Positions 1-4,758 of a stretch of DNA of 5,680 bases are shown piece by piece. The notes under the pieces were generated by a model. The model made no database searches, was not told the DNA's origin, and worked only from the letters and a program-made list of their open reading frames with translations. A program made the translations under genes and the position numbers. The stretch lies in contig QMND01000049.1 of NCBI GenBank assembly GCA_003647605.1, positions 1 through 5,680 on the forward strand. The letters are read 5' to 3'. Each line of letters starts with the position of its first letter. Positions within the stretch are counted from its first letter, which is position 1. Source of the DNA: Candidatus Shapirobacteria bacterium (GTDB taxonomy: Bacteria > Patescibacteriota > Microgenomatia > UBA12405).

Positions 1-558
1 CCAAGAAAGAAATGTTTTATTTTTAGAATAAAAAAAAGAATAAATAAATAAAGTTAAAATAAAAAATATAGAACCGTAAAAGGTTAGAAAACTAAGAAAA
101 ATGAATAAGTTGAATAAAAAAATTTGTTTGAACTTAGGTTTGGTCGCAGATTTGATTTTTTGAAGAAAATAAAAAGTTATCAATAAAAAAGCAGAAACCA
201 TAGCATACATTCTGTTTTCTTGGGCATAATAAAGAAACAAGGGGTTAAGGGCTAAAAAAATAGCCGGCCACAATCCACCAATTAAATAAATAAAATAAAT
301 TGAAATTAAGGCAAATAATAAAGAGAGGGTTCTTAAGGCCAAAACGGAATTGCCAAACGAAGATGTCCAAAATTTTAATAAGAAATAGTGACCAGGAGGA
401 TGAAAATCGTGCAAGGAAAAATTGTTAACGATTTGGCTATATGAATAACGGCTAGCTATGTTGGCCGAAATGGCTTCATCTAACCAAAGCGATTGATTAA
501 TGGAAATAGACCATAACAAAACAAAAGATGTGAGTAAAAGAACTATTTTTTTAGACAC
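1..558 (-). CDS. GT39/PMT-like membrane glycosyltransferase, N-terminal part (3' end beyond window)
   Basis: An open frame of 186 codons runs from a GTG at 558 to the window edge without a stop. The N-terminus is a hydrophobic helix (about residues 5-20) followed by LWLDEAIS (24-31), with the Asp27-Glu28 pair that in PMT/ArnT-type GT-C enzymes marks the catalytic first outer loop. DFHPPGHYF (51-59) and YYAQENRMYAM (110-120) match further hallmarks of this family. Several more hydrophobic helices follow. Family members transfer a sugar from a polyprenyl-phosphate carrier to a protein, lipid or glycan on the outer face of the membrane; the acceptor here cannot be told. The start is fixed by an in-frame TAG upstream and an AAAGGGTG site just before the GTG. 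It begins 43 bases after the preceding gene, so co-transcription is possible. The family call is firm; specificity is unknown. Confidence 0.87.
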   Translation of the reverse strand, partial: MSKKIVLLLTSFVLLWSISINQSLWLDEAISANIASRYSYSQIVNNFSLHDFHPPGHYFLLKFWTSSFGNSVLALRTLSLLFALISIYFIYLIGGLWPAIFLALNPLFLYYAQENRMYAMVSAFLLITFYFLQKIKSATKPKFKQIFLFNLFIFLSFLTFYGSIFFILTLFIYSFFYSKNKTFLSW

Positions 559-562
559 AGAA

Positions 563-570
563 CACCCTTT
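563..570 (-). promoter_or_regulatory. Ribosome binding site deciding the GTG start at 558
   Basis: AAAGGGTG, four bases before the GTG, is a moderate match to the AAAGGAGGTG consensus. There is no in-frame ATG between it and the upstream in-frame TAG, so it supports GTG as the start of the GT39-like gene. Confidence 0.55.
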
Positions 571-576
571 GTTTAT

Positions 577-605
577 AAAAAACTAAACTAAAAACTATTT
601 TTTAG
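577..605 (-). terminator. Weak candidate intrinsic terminator after the EF-like gene
   Basis: On the minus strand a perfect 7-bp inverted repeat, CTAAAAA with TTTTTAG and an ATAG loop (588-605), overlaps the TAA stop of the EF-like gene and is followed by TTTAGTTTTTT. The stem has a single G-C pair, so it would be unstable. It may attenuate rather than stop transcription into the GT39-like gene. Confidence 0.3.
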
Positions 606-859
606 ACTTTGTAAACTATGTCACCTTTTTTAACGGCTTGATCGACCTTTAGACCAACTTCATCGCCTTTTTTGGCTTCATCAACTGATTGGTGATCAAC
701 TTGCATTGAACTAACTTTTTGGTCAAAACCAGTTTCTTCTTGACCGATAAAAATGGTATCACCTATTTTAACTGAGCCATCGGTTAATTCTAAAACAGCT
801 ACCAAGATATTGTCAAAAAAATGGGTAATTTTACCTATTTTTGTTTTATTATTGTCCAA
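602..859 (-). CDS. Stand-alone EF-Tu domain-II-like small protein
   Basis: This 85-residue protein consists of one predicted beta-barrel resembling domain 2 of translation elongation factors. The visible signature is KIGKITHFFD (7-16), the KIGDTIFIG strand-turn (31-39), VSSMQVDHQSV (49-58) and AKKGDEVGLKVD (62-73) followed by KKGDIVYKV (77-85). There is no G domain, so it cannot be a GTPase. Similar barrels form the C-terminus of U32 peptidases, and small free-standing versions are annotated in CPR genomes as elongation-factor-like proteins of unknown role; RNA or ribosome binding is only an inference. The start is TTG at 859, chosen because a near-perfect Shine-Dalgarno lies seven bases upstream. 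It follows mutM after 64 bases and has a candidate promoter of its own. It has the strongest ribosome binding site in the window, suggesting high expression. Confidence 0.85.
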   Translation of the reverse strand: MDNNKTKIGKITHFFDNILVAVLELTDGSVKIGDTIFIGQEETGFDQKVSSMQVDHQSVDEAKKGDEVGLKVDQAVKKGDIVYKV

Positions 860-866
860 TTTATTT

Positions 867-877
867 CACCTCCCTTT
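867..877 (-). promoter_or_regulatory. Strong Shine-Dalgarno for the TTG-started EF-like gene
   Basis: AAAGGGAGGTG lies seven bases before the TTG at 859 and is almost a perfect complement of the 16S rRNA 3' end. It decides the TTG start, since there is no ATG nearby. It contrasts with most other genes in the window, which have no such site. Confidence 0.85.
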
Positions 878-899
878 AGTTTTTATCTACTAATAAATT

Positions 900-908
900 A
901 TTCTAACA
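900..908 (-). promoter_or_regulatory. Candidate extended -10 promoter for the EF-like gene
   Basis: TGTTAGAAT on the minus strand fits an extended -10 element (TGn plus TAGAAT). Transcription would start near 893, giving a leader of about 34 bases that contains the strong Shine-Dalgarno. No good -35 is visible. A second -10-like hexamer, TATACT (914-919), lies just upstream and could serve instead. Confidence 0.4.
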
Positions 909-923
909 CAAAAAGTATAACCA

Positions 924-1754
924 CTATTGAATATTGTTTTTCTTTTTTGGTAATTTCTGGCAACTAGGACAATAGAAAGCCGAACGACCAGAGATTTTTT
1001 GACGAACAATAACAGTTCCGCAAACAGGACAAGTTTGACCAGTTTTTTGGTAAACACGAAAACGATATTGCTTAGCGTCTTTTTTGATGGCTTGTTTGAT
1101 TATTTTTTTAATGTTGTTATAGAGCAATTTGGTTTTGTTTAAATTAATTTTGTTAGCAGGGGTGAGAGGGTGAATTTTGGATAAAAAAAGAGAATCATTA
1201 ACATAAATATTACCTAAACCAGCTAATTTTGATTGGTCGTGTAATAAATTTTTGATGGCTCTAGAAGAAGATTGGAGAATTTTTTTGAAATAAGGATAAG
1301 AAAAATCAGAACTTAAAATGTCTGGTCCTAAATTAGATTGAAGTTGTTTGATTTGAGATTTTTTAATTACTTTTATCCAACCAAATTTTCGTTGATCATT
1401 AAAGAAAAGTTTAGATTGATTAGAAAAAGTAAAAATAACCCTAGTGGAAGAATTAGGCAATTTTTTATATTTTGGTTGAGGGGTTGGGTGACCCAAAAAA
1501 CTATCTTGTTGATTTGATTGGTAAGCCAATTGACCAGTCATTTTGAGATGAATTAAAAGAAGGTAATGATTAAACAGATTAATTGACAATTGCTTGCCAT
1601 GTCGAGAAAAAGAGGTAATTTTTTGATTAATGATCAGTTTTTTAGAGCCAATAAAAGATTTGGGAGTTAGAATTTTTATTTTGATTATTTTTTTGTGTAA
1701 AAGGTGTTGTTGAAAGAAAAGACGAACGGTTTCGACTTCAGGCAGTTCAGGCAT
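924..1754 (-). CDS. mutM: Formamidopyrimidine-DNA glycosylase (Fpg/MutM)
   Basis: This is a bifunctional DNA glycosylase/AP lyase of base excision repair that removes oxidised purines such as 8-oxoG and FapyG. The 276-residue protein starts MPELPEVETV, supplying the catalytic Pro2 (exposed after Met removal) and Glu3. Also present are Lys54 in RHGKQL, the helix-inserting Met72 in HLKMTGQL, Arg122 and Phe124 in DQRKFGW, Asn182 in GLGNIYVNDSLF and a zinc finger formed by Cys242, Cys245, Cys262 and Cys265 with Arg257 in GRSAFYC. The family's usual Glu after GNIY is Asp187. The stretch before the zinc finger is about 15 residues shorter than in E. coli Fpg, where the 8-oxoG capping loop lies, and residues 80-103 carry an insertion. 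ATG follows the upstream stop by one base with no Shine-Dalgarno, implying translational coupling to the membrane protein gene. Confidence 0.96.
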   Translation of the reverse strand: MPELPEVETVRLFFQQHLLHKKIIKIKILTPKSFIGSKKLIINQKITSFSRHGKQLSINLFNHYLLLIHLKMTGQLAYQSNQQDSFLGHPTPQPKYKKLPNSSTRVIFTFSNQSKLFFNDQRKFGWIKVIKKSQIKQLQSNLGPDILSSDFSYPYFKKILQSSSRAIKNLLHDQSKLAGLGNIYVNDSLFLSKIHPLTPANKINLNKTKLLYNNIKKIIKQAIKKDAKQYRFRVYQKTGQTCPVCGTVIVRQKISGRSAFYCPSCQKLPKKKNNIQ

Positions 1755-1755
1755 T

Positions 1756-2676
1756 TTAAACTAAATCGTCAAAATCTATAGCTAAATGGTTTCGGCTGGT
1801 AGCTAAGCGTTTGAGAGCCACTTTAGTGTCTGCCAAAGAATCTTTAATATTACTAAAAGAATTAAGAAAAGCTTGTGTTGAAGTAACATAACCCATAATT
1901 AAAACCAAATCGGAAATTTGATGTTGAGAATTATGAACAGTTAGTAAGAGATAAAACAAAATGATAGTGTAAAAAATTTTAGCGCTGTTTTGGAGAGTAA
2001 ACCACTCTGTAAAAGCCCAAGAAGTTAGCTGTTTAAAACAATTATTTAACTGTCTCTGTTCTCTTTTGAAATGATCTGAGTCCTGAAACTTGGCATAATA
2101 GGCTTCAAGACTAGCATTGTGTTTATTTTTAAGAACAACATAGCGTTCAGTGGTATAAACATCAATCCACAAATAGGTCAACATATAAGCTAACTGGAGA
2201 ATGAATACTTTAAAATCGAGAAAAAATAGAATTATGGGGATAGAAAAAAAAGAAACAAAACTGTCGATACCTGGTTGTTTAAAAATAGTTAAAGTGGCAA
2301 CAACAGCATCAGAAAAGTTACGGATAGCTTGAACTGATTTGTGTCGCAGACTCTTTTTTTTGGTTTTAATACCAGTGCTAAGCAAATTATGGATATCGCT
2401 TTGAATATTATTGATAACAAAATTAAGTTTGGTGGTAGAAATTAAACGAGTTAAATTGTCGATTATAAAAACGATTAAAATTAAAATGGATAGCTTGGTT
2501 ATAAATTGAACACTTTGACCATTTTCTAATAACTTAATAACAGAAGAAAAAAGATAAACAGATAGTAAAGGAAAAAAAGCGGATAAAAAACGAACAAAAA
2601 GCCAAAAAAATAAGGAATTTTTATCGGTAGTCATTTTGAGAATCATTTTGATTAGTTGGCGAGTATCTTTGGTCAT
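1756..2676 (-). CDS. Six-helix membrane protein resembling an ABC exporter transmembrane domain, no ATPase domain
   Basis: A 306-residue integral membrane protein with predicted helices at about 21-48, 58-80, 137-154, 156-174, 231-248 and 255-273. Spacing and flavour match the transmembrane half of ABC exporters: paired helices 1-2, 3-4 and 5-6, long soluble stretches between helices 2 and 3 (81-136) and between 4 and 5 (175-230), and an ISDLVLIMGYV segment followed by a helix ending in VALKRL (286-291), which in full exporters leads into the ATPase domain. The protein ends 15 residues later and mutM begins after one base. No Walker A, Walker B or ABC signature is seen, so it cannot power transport alone; it may be a scaffold, may pair with an ATPase encoded elsewhere, or may have lost its partner domain. 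ATG at 2676 is preferred because a promoter places transcription start on it. Function unknown. Confidence 0.7.
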   Translation of the reverse strand: MTKDTRQLIKMILKMTTDKNSLFFWLFVRFLSAFFPLLSVYLFSSVIKLLENGQSVQFITKLSILILIVFIIDNLTRLISTTKLNFVINNIQSDIHNLLSTGIKTKKKSLRHKSVQAIRNFSDAVVATLTIFKQPGIDSFVSFFSIPIILFFLDFKVFILQLAYMLTYLWIDVYTTERYVVLKNKHNASLEAYYAKFQDSDHFKREQRQLNNCFKQLTSWAFTEWFTLQNSAKIFYTIILFYLLLTVHNSQHQISDLVLIMGYVTSTQAFLNSFSNIKDSLADTKVALKRLATSRNHLAIDFDDLV

Positions 2677-2682
2677 TGTTTA

Positions 2683-2711
2683 ATAATAAAGATTAAATAG
2701 CTGAGAGTAAA
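2683..2711 (-). promoter_or_regulatory. Promoter of the ABC-TMD-like gene, predicting a leaderless mRNA
   Basis: TTTACT (2706-2711, four of six to the -35 consensus), a 17-base spacer and TATTAT (2683-2688, five of six to the -10 consensus) lie directly upstream of the ATG at 2676. Normal -10 to start spacing puts +1 on the A of that ATG. No Shine-Dalgarno is present, which fits a leaderless transcript carrying this gene and mutM. Confidence 0.5.
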
Positions 2712-2808
2712 CAGTGTAATGTATATATAGTAGTCAACATATTTTGTACATTGTAAACCAGATTTTAGTTAATAATTGGCTATTTCTAATTTATTAATAC
2801 TTTGTTAC

Positions 2809-2837
2809 AAAAACCCAATGAAAAAAGAGAAAATTGG
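2809..2837 (-). terminator. Weak candidate terminator after the GT4 gene
   Basis: CCAAT (2833-2837 read on the minus strand) can pair with ATTGG (2815-2819) around a 13-base loop, followed after one G by five T. The stem is only five base pairs and the loop is large, so the call is tentative. It lies 19 bases past the GT4 stop codon, in the right place to end that transcript. Confidence 0.25.
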
Positions 2838-2855
2838 TCTCGAAAGATAAGTGAA

Positions 2856-3974
2856 TTAATTTACTAATTTTTTGATTTTGGAGATGAAGACCGATTGAGA
2901 GAATTTTTGGGCTTGGCGATAACAATCAGTGGGTTTAATGGATAGTTTTTGGAATTTTTTGATAGCCTTAATGCATGAATTTAAATTTAGTTGGTCAAAA
3001 AAAACACCAGTTTGACCGTCAATCACTGTTTCTTCAGCTCCCCCACTTTTATGGGCAATAACAGGACAACCATAAGCCATGGCTTCTAAAACAACCATGC
3101 CAAAGTCTTCTTGGTCGGCAGAAAAAATAAAGGCTTTGGCTTGAGAAAAAAGTTTGGCTTTTTTAGACTGAGGAACTTCACCTAAAAAATCAATAGTAGG
3201 ACCAGCTAGGTTTTTTAGTTCTTGAGCATAAGAAGCAAAATCGCGACCGAAAATTTTTAGAGGTAATTTGAGTTGATTGCAAGCTTTGATAGCAATATCA
3301 TATCTTTTGGCTCTGGCTAAACGGCCGCCGGATAGATAAAAATCCTGTCTATTAGTGTTAATTAGGTTTTTTTTAGGAAGATCAATAGGTGGATTAATAA
3401 TAACAGCTGGTCGGCGATAAAATTTGCCGATTCTCTTTTTGACAGTTTGAGAATTGGCTATAAACTGGTCGATCTGTTGGGCCCAGTGAAAATCAAAAAA
3501 ACGAAGAAAATGGTTAATTATCTGGGCCAAAAAATTTAATAATGGATATTTTTTCAAATTACGGGCAGTGGGCAGACCATAAAGATAACGAGGTGGAGTA
3601 TGGCAATAACAATAATGTTTGGCTGATTTTTTGCGTATAGAATTAGGGAAATAAGCACCGGTGGCTGAGGTAATAATAATGTCATATTTAGAAAAATTAA
3701 AAAGTTTAAAAGCTAAAGGAGATAAAAGGCGGAGAGGACTAATTAGTTTAGGTAAGAATGGAGTGTGTTGAAAGAAAGAAGTATGAAGTCTGTTTTTCCA
3801 TTTTTTTTGGAGACGAGAACGATGAGGACCAAGAAATTCAGGTAAATATAAAGTGGTAAAAATGTCGGCTTGGGGATAGATGTCAGACAAAATTTCCAGA
3901 ACTCTTTCAGCTCCACCAAATTCCTTAATGTAATCGTGAACTAAGGCTATTTTAGGTTTTTTAATTGAAGACAC
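2856..3974 (-). CDS. GT4-family glycosyltransferase (GT-B fold)
   Basis: A 372-residue cytosolic or membrane-associated sugar transferase of the retaining GT4 type. The acceptor domain starts KIALVHDYIKEFGGAERV (8-25), with the Gly-Gly loop (20-21), and carries YCYCHTPPRYLY (121-132), whose His125 is a typical active-site residue. The donor domain shows SGGRLARAKRYD (215-226), with Arg218 and Lys223 placed to bind the nucleotide-sugar phosphates, FLGEVPQSKKAKLFSQAKAF (263-282), and the E-X7-E motif Glu289 to Glu297 in EDFGMVVLE. Such enzymes extend cell-surface polysaccharide or glycolipid; the sugar cannot be read from sequence. The start is GTG at 3974: an in-frame TAG lies 24 bases upstream, no ATG is available, and the family core begins seven codons in. 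No Shine-Dalgarno is visible. The second glycosyltransferase in the window (1-558) hints at shared envelope work but is not adjacent. Confidence 0.93.
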   Translation of the reverse strand: MSSIKKPKIALVHDYIKEFGGAERVLEILSDIYPQADIFTTLYLPEFLGPHRSRLQKKWKNRLHTSFFQHTPFLPKLISPLRLLSPLAFKLFNFSKYDIIITSATGAYFPNSIRKKSAKHYCYCHTPPRYLYGLPTARNLKKYPLLNFLAQIINHFLRFFDFHWAQQIDQFIANSQTVKKRIGKFYRRPAVIINPPIDLPKKNLINTNRQDFYLSGGRLARAKRYDIAIKACNQLKLPLKIFGRDFASYAQELKNLAGPTIDFLGEVPQSKKAKLFSQAKAFIFSADQEDFGMVVLEAMAYGCPVIAHKSGGAEETVIDGQTGVFFDQLNLNSCIKAIKKFQKLSIKPTDCYRQAQKFSQSVFISKIKKLVN

Positions 3975-3998
3975 TGTTGTTGGGGATAATAATGGCTA

Positions 3999-4007
3999 AT
4001 TTTAACA
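3999..4007 (-). promoter_or_regulatory. Candidate extended -10 promoter for the GT4 gene
   Basis: TGTTAAAAT is an extended -10 element (TGn plus TAAAAT), preceded by a T-tract instead of a recognisable -35. Start would fall near 3992, about 18 bases before the GTG at 3974. It differs by one base from the TGTTAGAAT upstream of the EF-like gene. Confidence 0.45.
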
Positions 4008-4030
4008 AAAAAAAAGTAAATAAAAAAAAA
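4007..4030. repeat. Two A9/T9 homopolymer tracts between vapC and the GT4 gene
   Basis: Nine A (4007-4015), GTAAAT, then nine A (4022-4030) on the plus strand give two T9 runs on the coding strand, 15 bases apart. No stable hairpin precedes them, so they are not a clear intrinsic terminator. They could promote pausing, act as an UP-like element for the adjacent promoter, or be prone to slippage and sequencing error. Confidence 0.6.
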
Positions 4031-4045
4031 CTACAAAATAAAAAA

Positions 4046-4441
4046 TTAAGATTGATAATGATTAAACTTTTTTAACAATTTTTTGTCGAAGGTTTTGATT
4101 TTGGTAGTCTTGTTTTTTAGAGCATAAATAGCATTGTAGGCATCTTCCATATCGAAGTTATAAAAATCTATATTTTTTAGAGATTGCTGGAGAATGTCTC
4201 TTTGGGGTATTTGGATGAAGCTCATTTGTAGGATTAAAGACAGAATAGAAAAAACTTTTGGGTCTTTATCACCAAAAACACCTTTCAAAACCCAATAAAC
4301 TTCAAAAAAAACGATAATAGAAGTAAAAAGTTTAAGTTGACCAGTGACTGCTTGTTGAAATAGTTTTTTGGCTGTTTGAAACTGTTTTTGATTATCTTTT
4401 AGAAAGAAACGGAGGAAATAGATAGTGTCGACAAAAATCAT
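4046..4441 (-). CDS. vapC: PIN-domain toxin, VapC type
   Basis: A 131-residue PIN-domain protein, the usual size of a VapC ribonuclease toxin that cleaves tRNA or other RNA with Mg2+. The four expected acidic positions can be placed at Asp5 (MIFVDT), Glu47 (FFEVYWVL), Asp100 (MEDAYNAIYAL; Asp97 nearby) and Asp119 (TFDKKL). The Asn that commonly follows Asp-Thr is Ile7 here, which departs from the DTN consensus. The ATG overlaps the vapB stop by four bases (ATGA) and there is no Shine-Dalgarno, so translation is probably coupled to the antitoxin. Antitoxin-first order is the classic type II arrangement. The RNA target is unknown, and a non-toxic PIN protein is possible but less likely given the partner gene. 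Confidence 0.85.
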   Translation of the reverse strand: MIFVDTIYFLRFFLKDNQKQFQTAKKLFQQAVTGQLKLFTSIIVFFEVYWVLKGVFGDKDPKVFSILSLILQMSFIQIPQRDILQQSLKNIDFYNFDMEDAYNAIYALKNKTTKIKTFDKKLLKKFNHYQS

Positions 4442-4704
4442 AAAGAGGGTTGTTTAAATTTTCTTTTGAAATAAGATTTTTTGGCTGTTTGAATAATTTG
4501 GCTAATATTTTTATTTTTGTATTTAGGGGGTAGTTGAAAAGATCCGGCAATTTGATTGACAAAGTCTAAGGCTGGTTGAATCTTAATAATTCCATTGTCA
4601 ATGGAAACAATTACCTTTTGACTTTTAGTTAAACCAGATTGTTTGTAAATGGCAGTAGGAATGGTTAATTGTCTTTTGCTGGTAATAGTAGCGTAATATG
4701 TCAT
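4438..4704 (-). CDS. vapB: AbrB/SpoVT-fold antitoxin, VapB type
   Basis: An 88-residue antitoxin and DNA-binding repressor. Residues 4-45 form the swapped-hairpin AbrB fold: YATITSKRQLTIP (4-16), a helix over PTAIYKQSGL (16-25), then SQKVIVSIDNGIIKIQP (28-44). Residues 46-88 are basic and aromatic (LPPKYKNKNISQI, KKSYFKRKFK) and would wrap the toxin. The fold starts at residue four, so the ATG at 4704 must be about right. No Shine-Dalgarno precedes it, and the promoter -10 ends only nine bases upstream of the ATG. Three 19-bp-spaced repeats cover the promoter, consistent with autorepression by antitoxin or toxin-antitoxin complex. TGA is the stop and overlaps the vapC start. Confidence 0.88.
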   Translation of the reverse strand: MTYYATITSKRQLTIPTAIYKQSGLTKSQKVIVSIDNGIIKIQPALDFVNQIAGSFQLPPKYKNKNISQIIQTAKKSYFKRKFKQPSL

Positions 4705-4758
4705 AGTAAGGAGATTTTACGGTAGCAAGGAACTTTTGTCAATACAAGGCAAATTAAA
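4704..4758. repeat. Three 19-bp-spaced repeats over the vapBC promoter, probable operator
   Basis: On the plus strand TAGTAAGGAGATTTTAC (4704-4720) and TAGCAAGGAACTTTTGT (4723-4739) share 12 of 17 positions. A third, weaker copy (4742-4758) keeps the AAGG core and central T pair. The AAGG cores start at 4708, 4727 and 4746, exactly 19 bp apart. Copy one covers the -10 and the first base of the ATG, copy two the spacer and part of the -35, and copy three the exonuclease stop codon. This layout fits cooperative binding of VapB or VapBC; the binding protein is inferred. Confidence 0.6.
4714..4742 (-). promoter_or_regulatory. Near-consensus sigma-70 promoter of vapBC, almost leaderless
   Basis: A perfect TTGACA (4737-4742), a 17-base spacer and TAAAAT (4714-4719, five of six) form the best promoter in the window. 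The expected start is near 4707, an A, only three bases before the vapB ATG at 4704. This leaves no room for a Shine-Dalgarno, and none is present. Confidence 0.82.

Noticed and set aside
2732..2737. TTGACT on the minus strand as a -35 element for the membrane protein gene
   Set aside because: No acceptable -10 lies 16-18 bases downstream; the nearest (TACACT) is at 14 bases. The TTTACT-17-TATTAT pair closer to the gene fits better.
2707..2757. AATGTA/TACATT inverted repeat and repeated GTTTAC in the 179-base gap, as an operator
   Set aside because: The arms are six bases with a long AT-rich spacer, which is expected by chance at this composition.
3975..4045. Intrinsic terminator between vapC and the GT4 gene
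   Set aside because: T-runs are abundant, but the only pairings are interrupted all-AT stems, which would not form a stable hairpin.
4438..4440. TGA as a recoded sense codon (Gly), as in some CPR lineages
   Set aside because: It ends vapB at the normal family length in a classic ATGA overlap with vapC.
4706..4713. AAGGAG-like sequence near the vapB start as a Shine-Dalgarno
   Set aside because: It lies on the plus strand; the vapB mRNA reads CTCCTT there, which cannot pair with the 16S rRNA 3' end.
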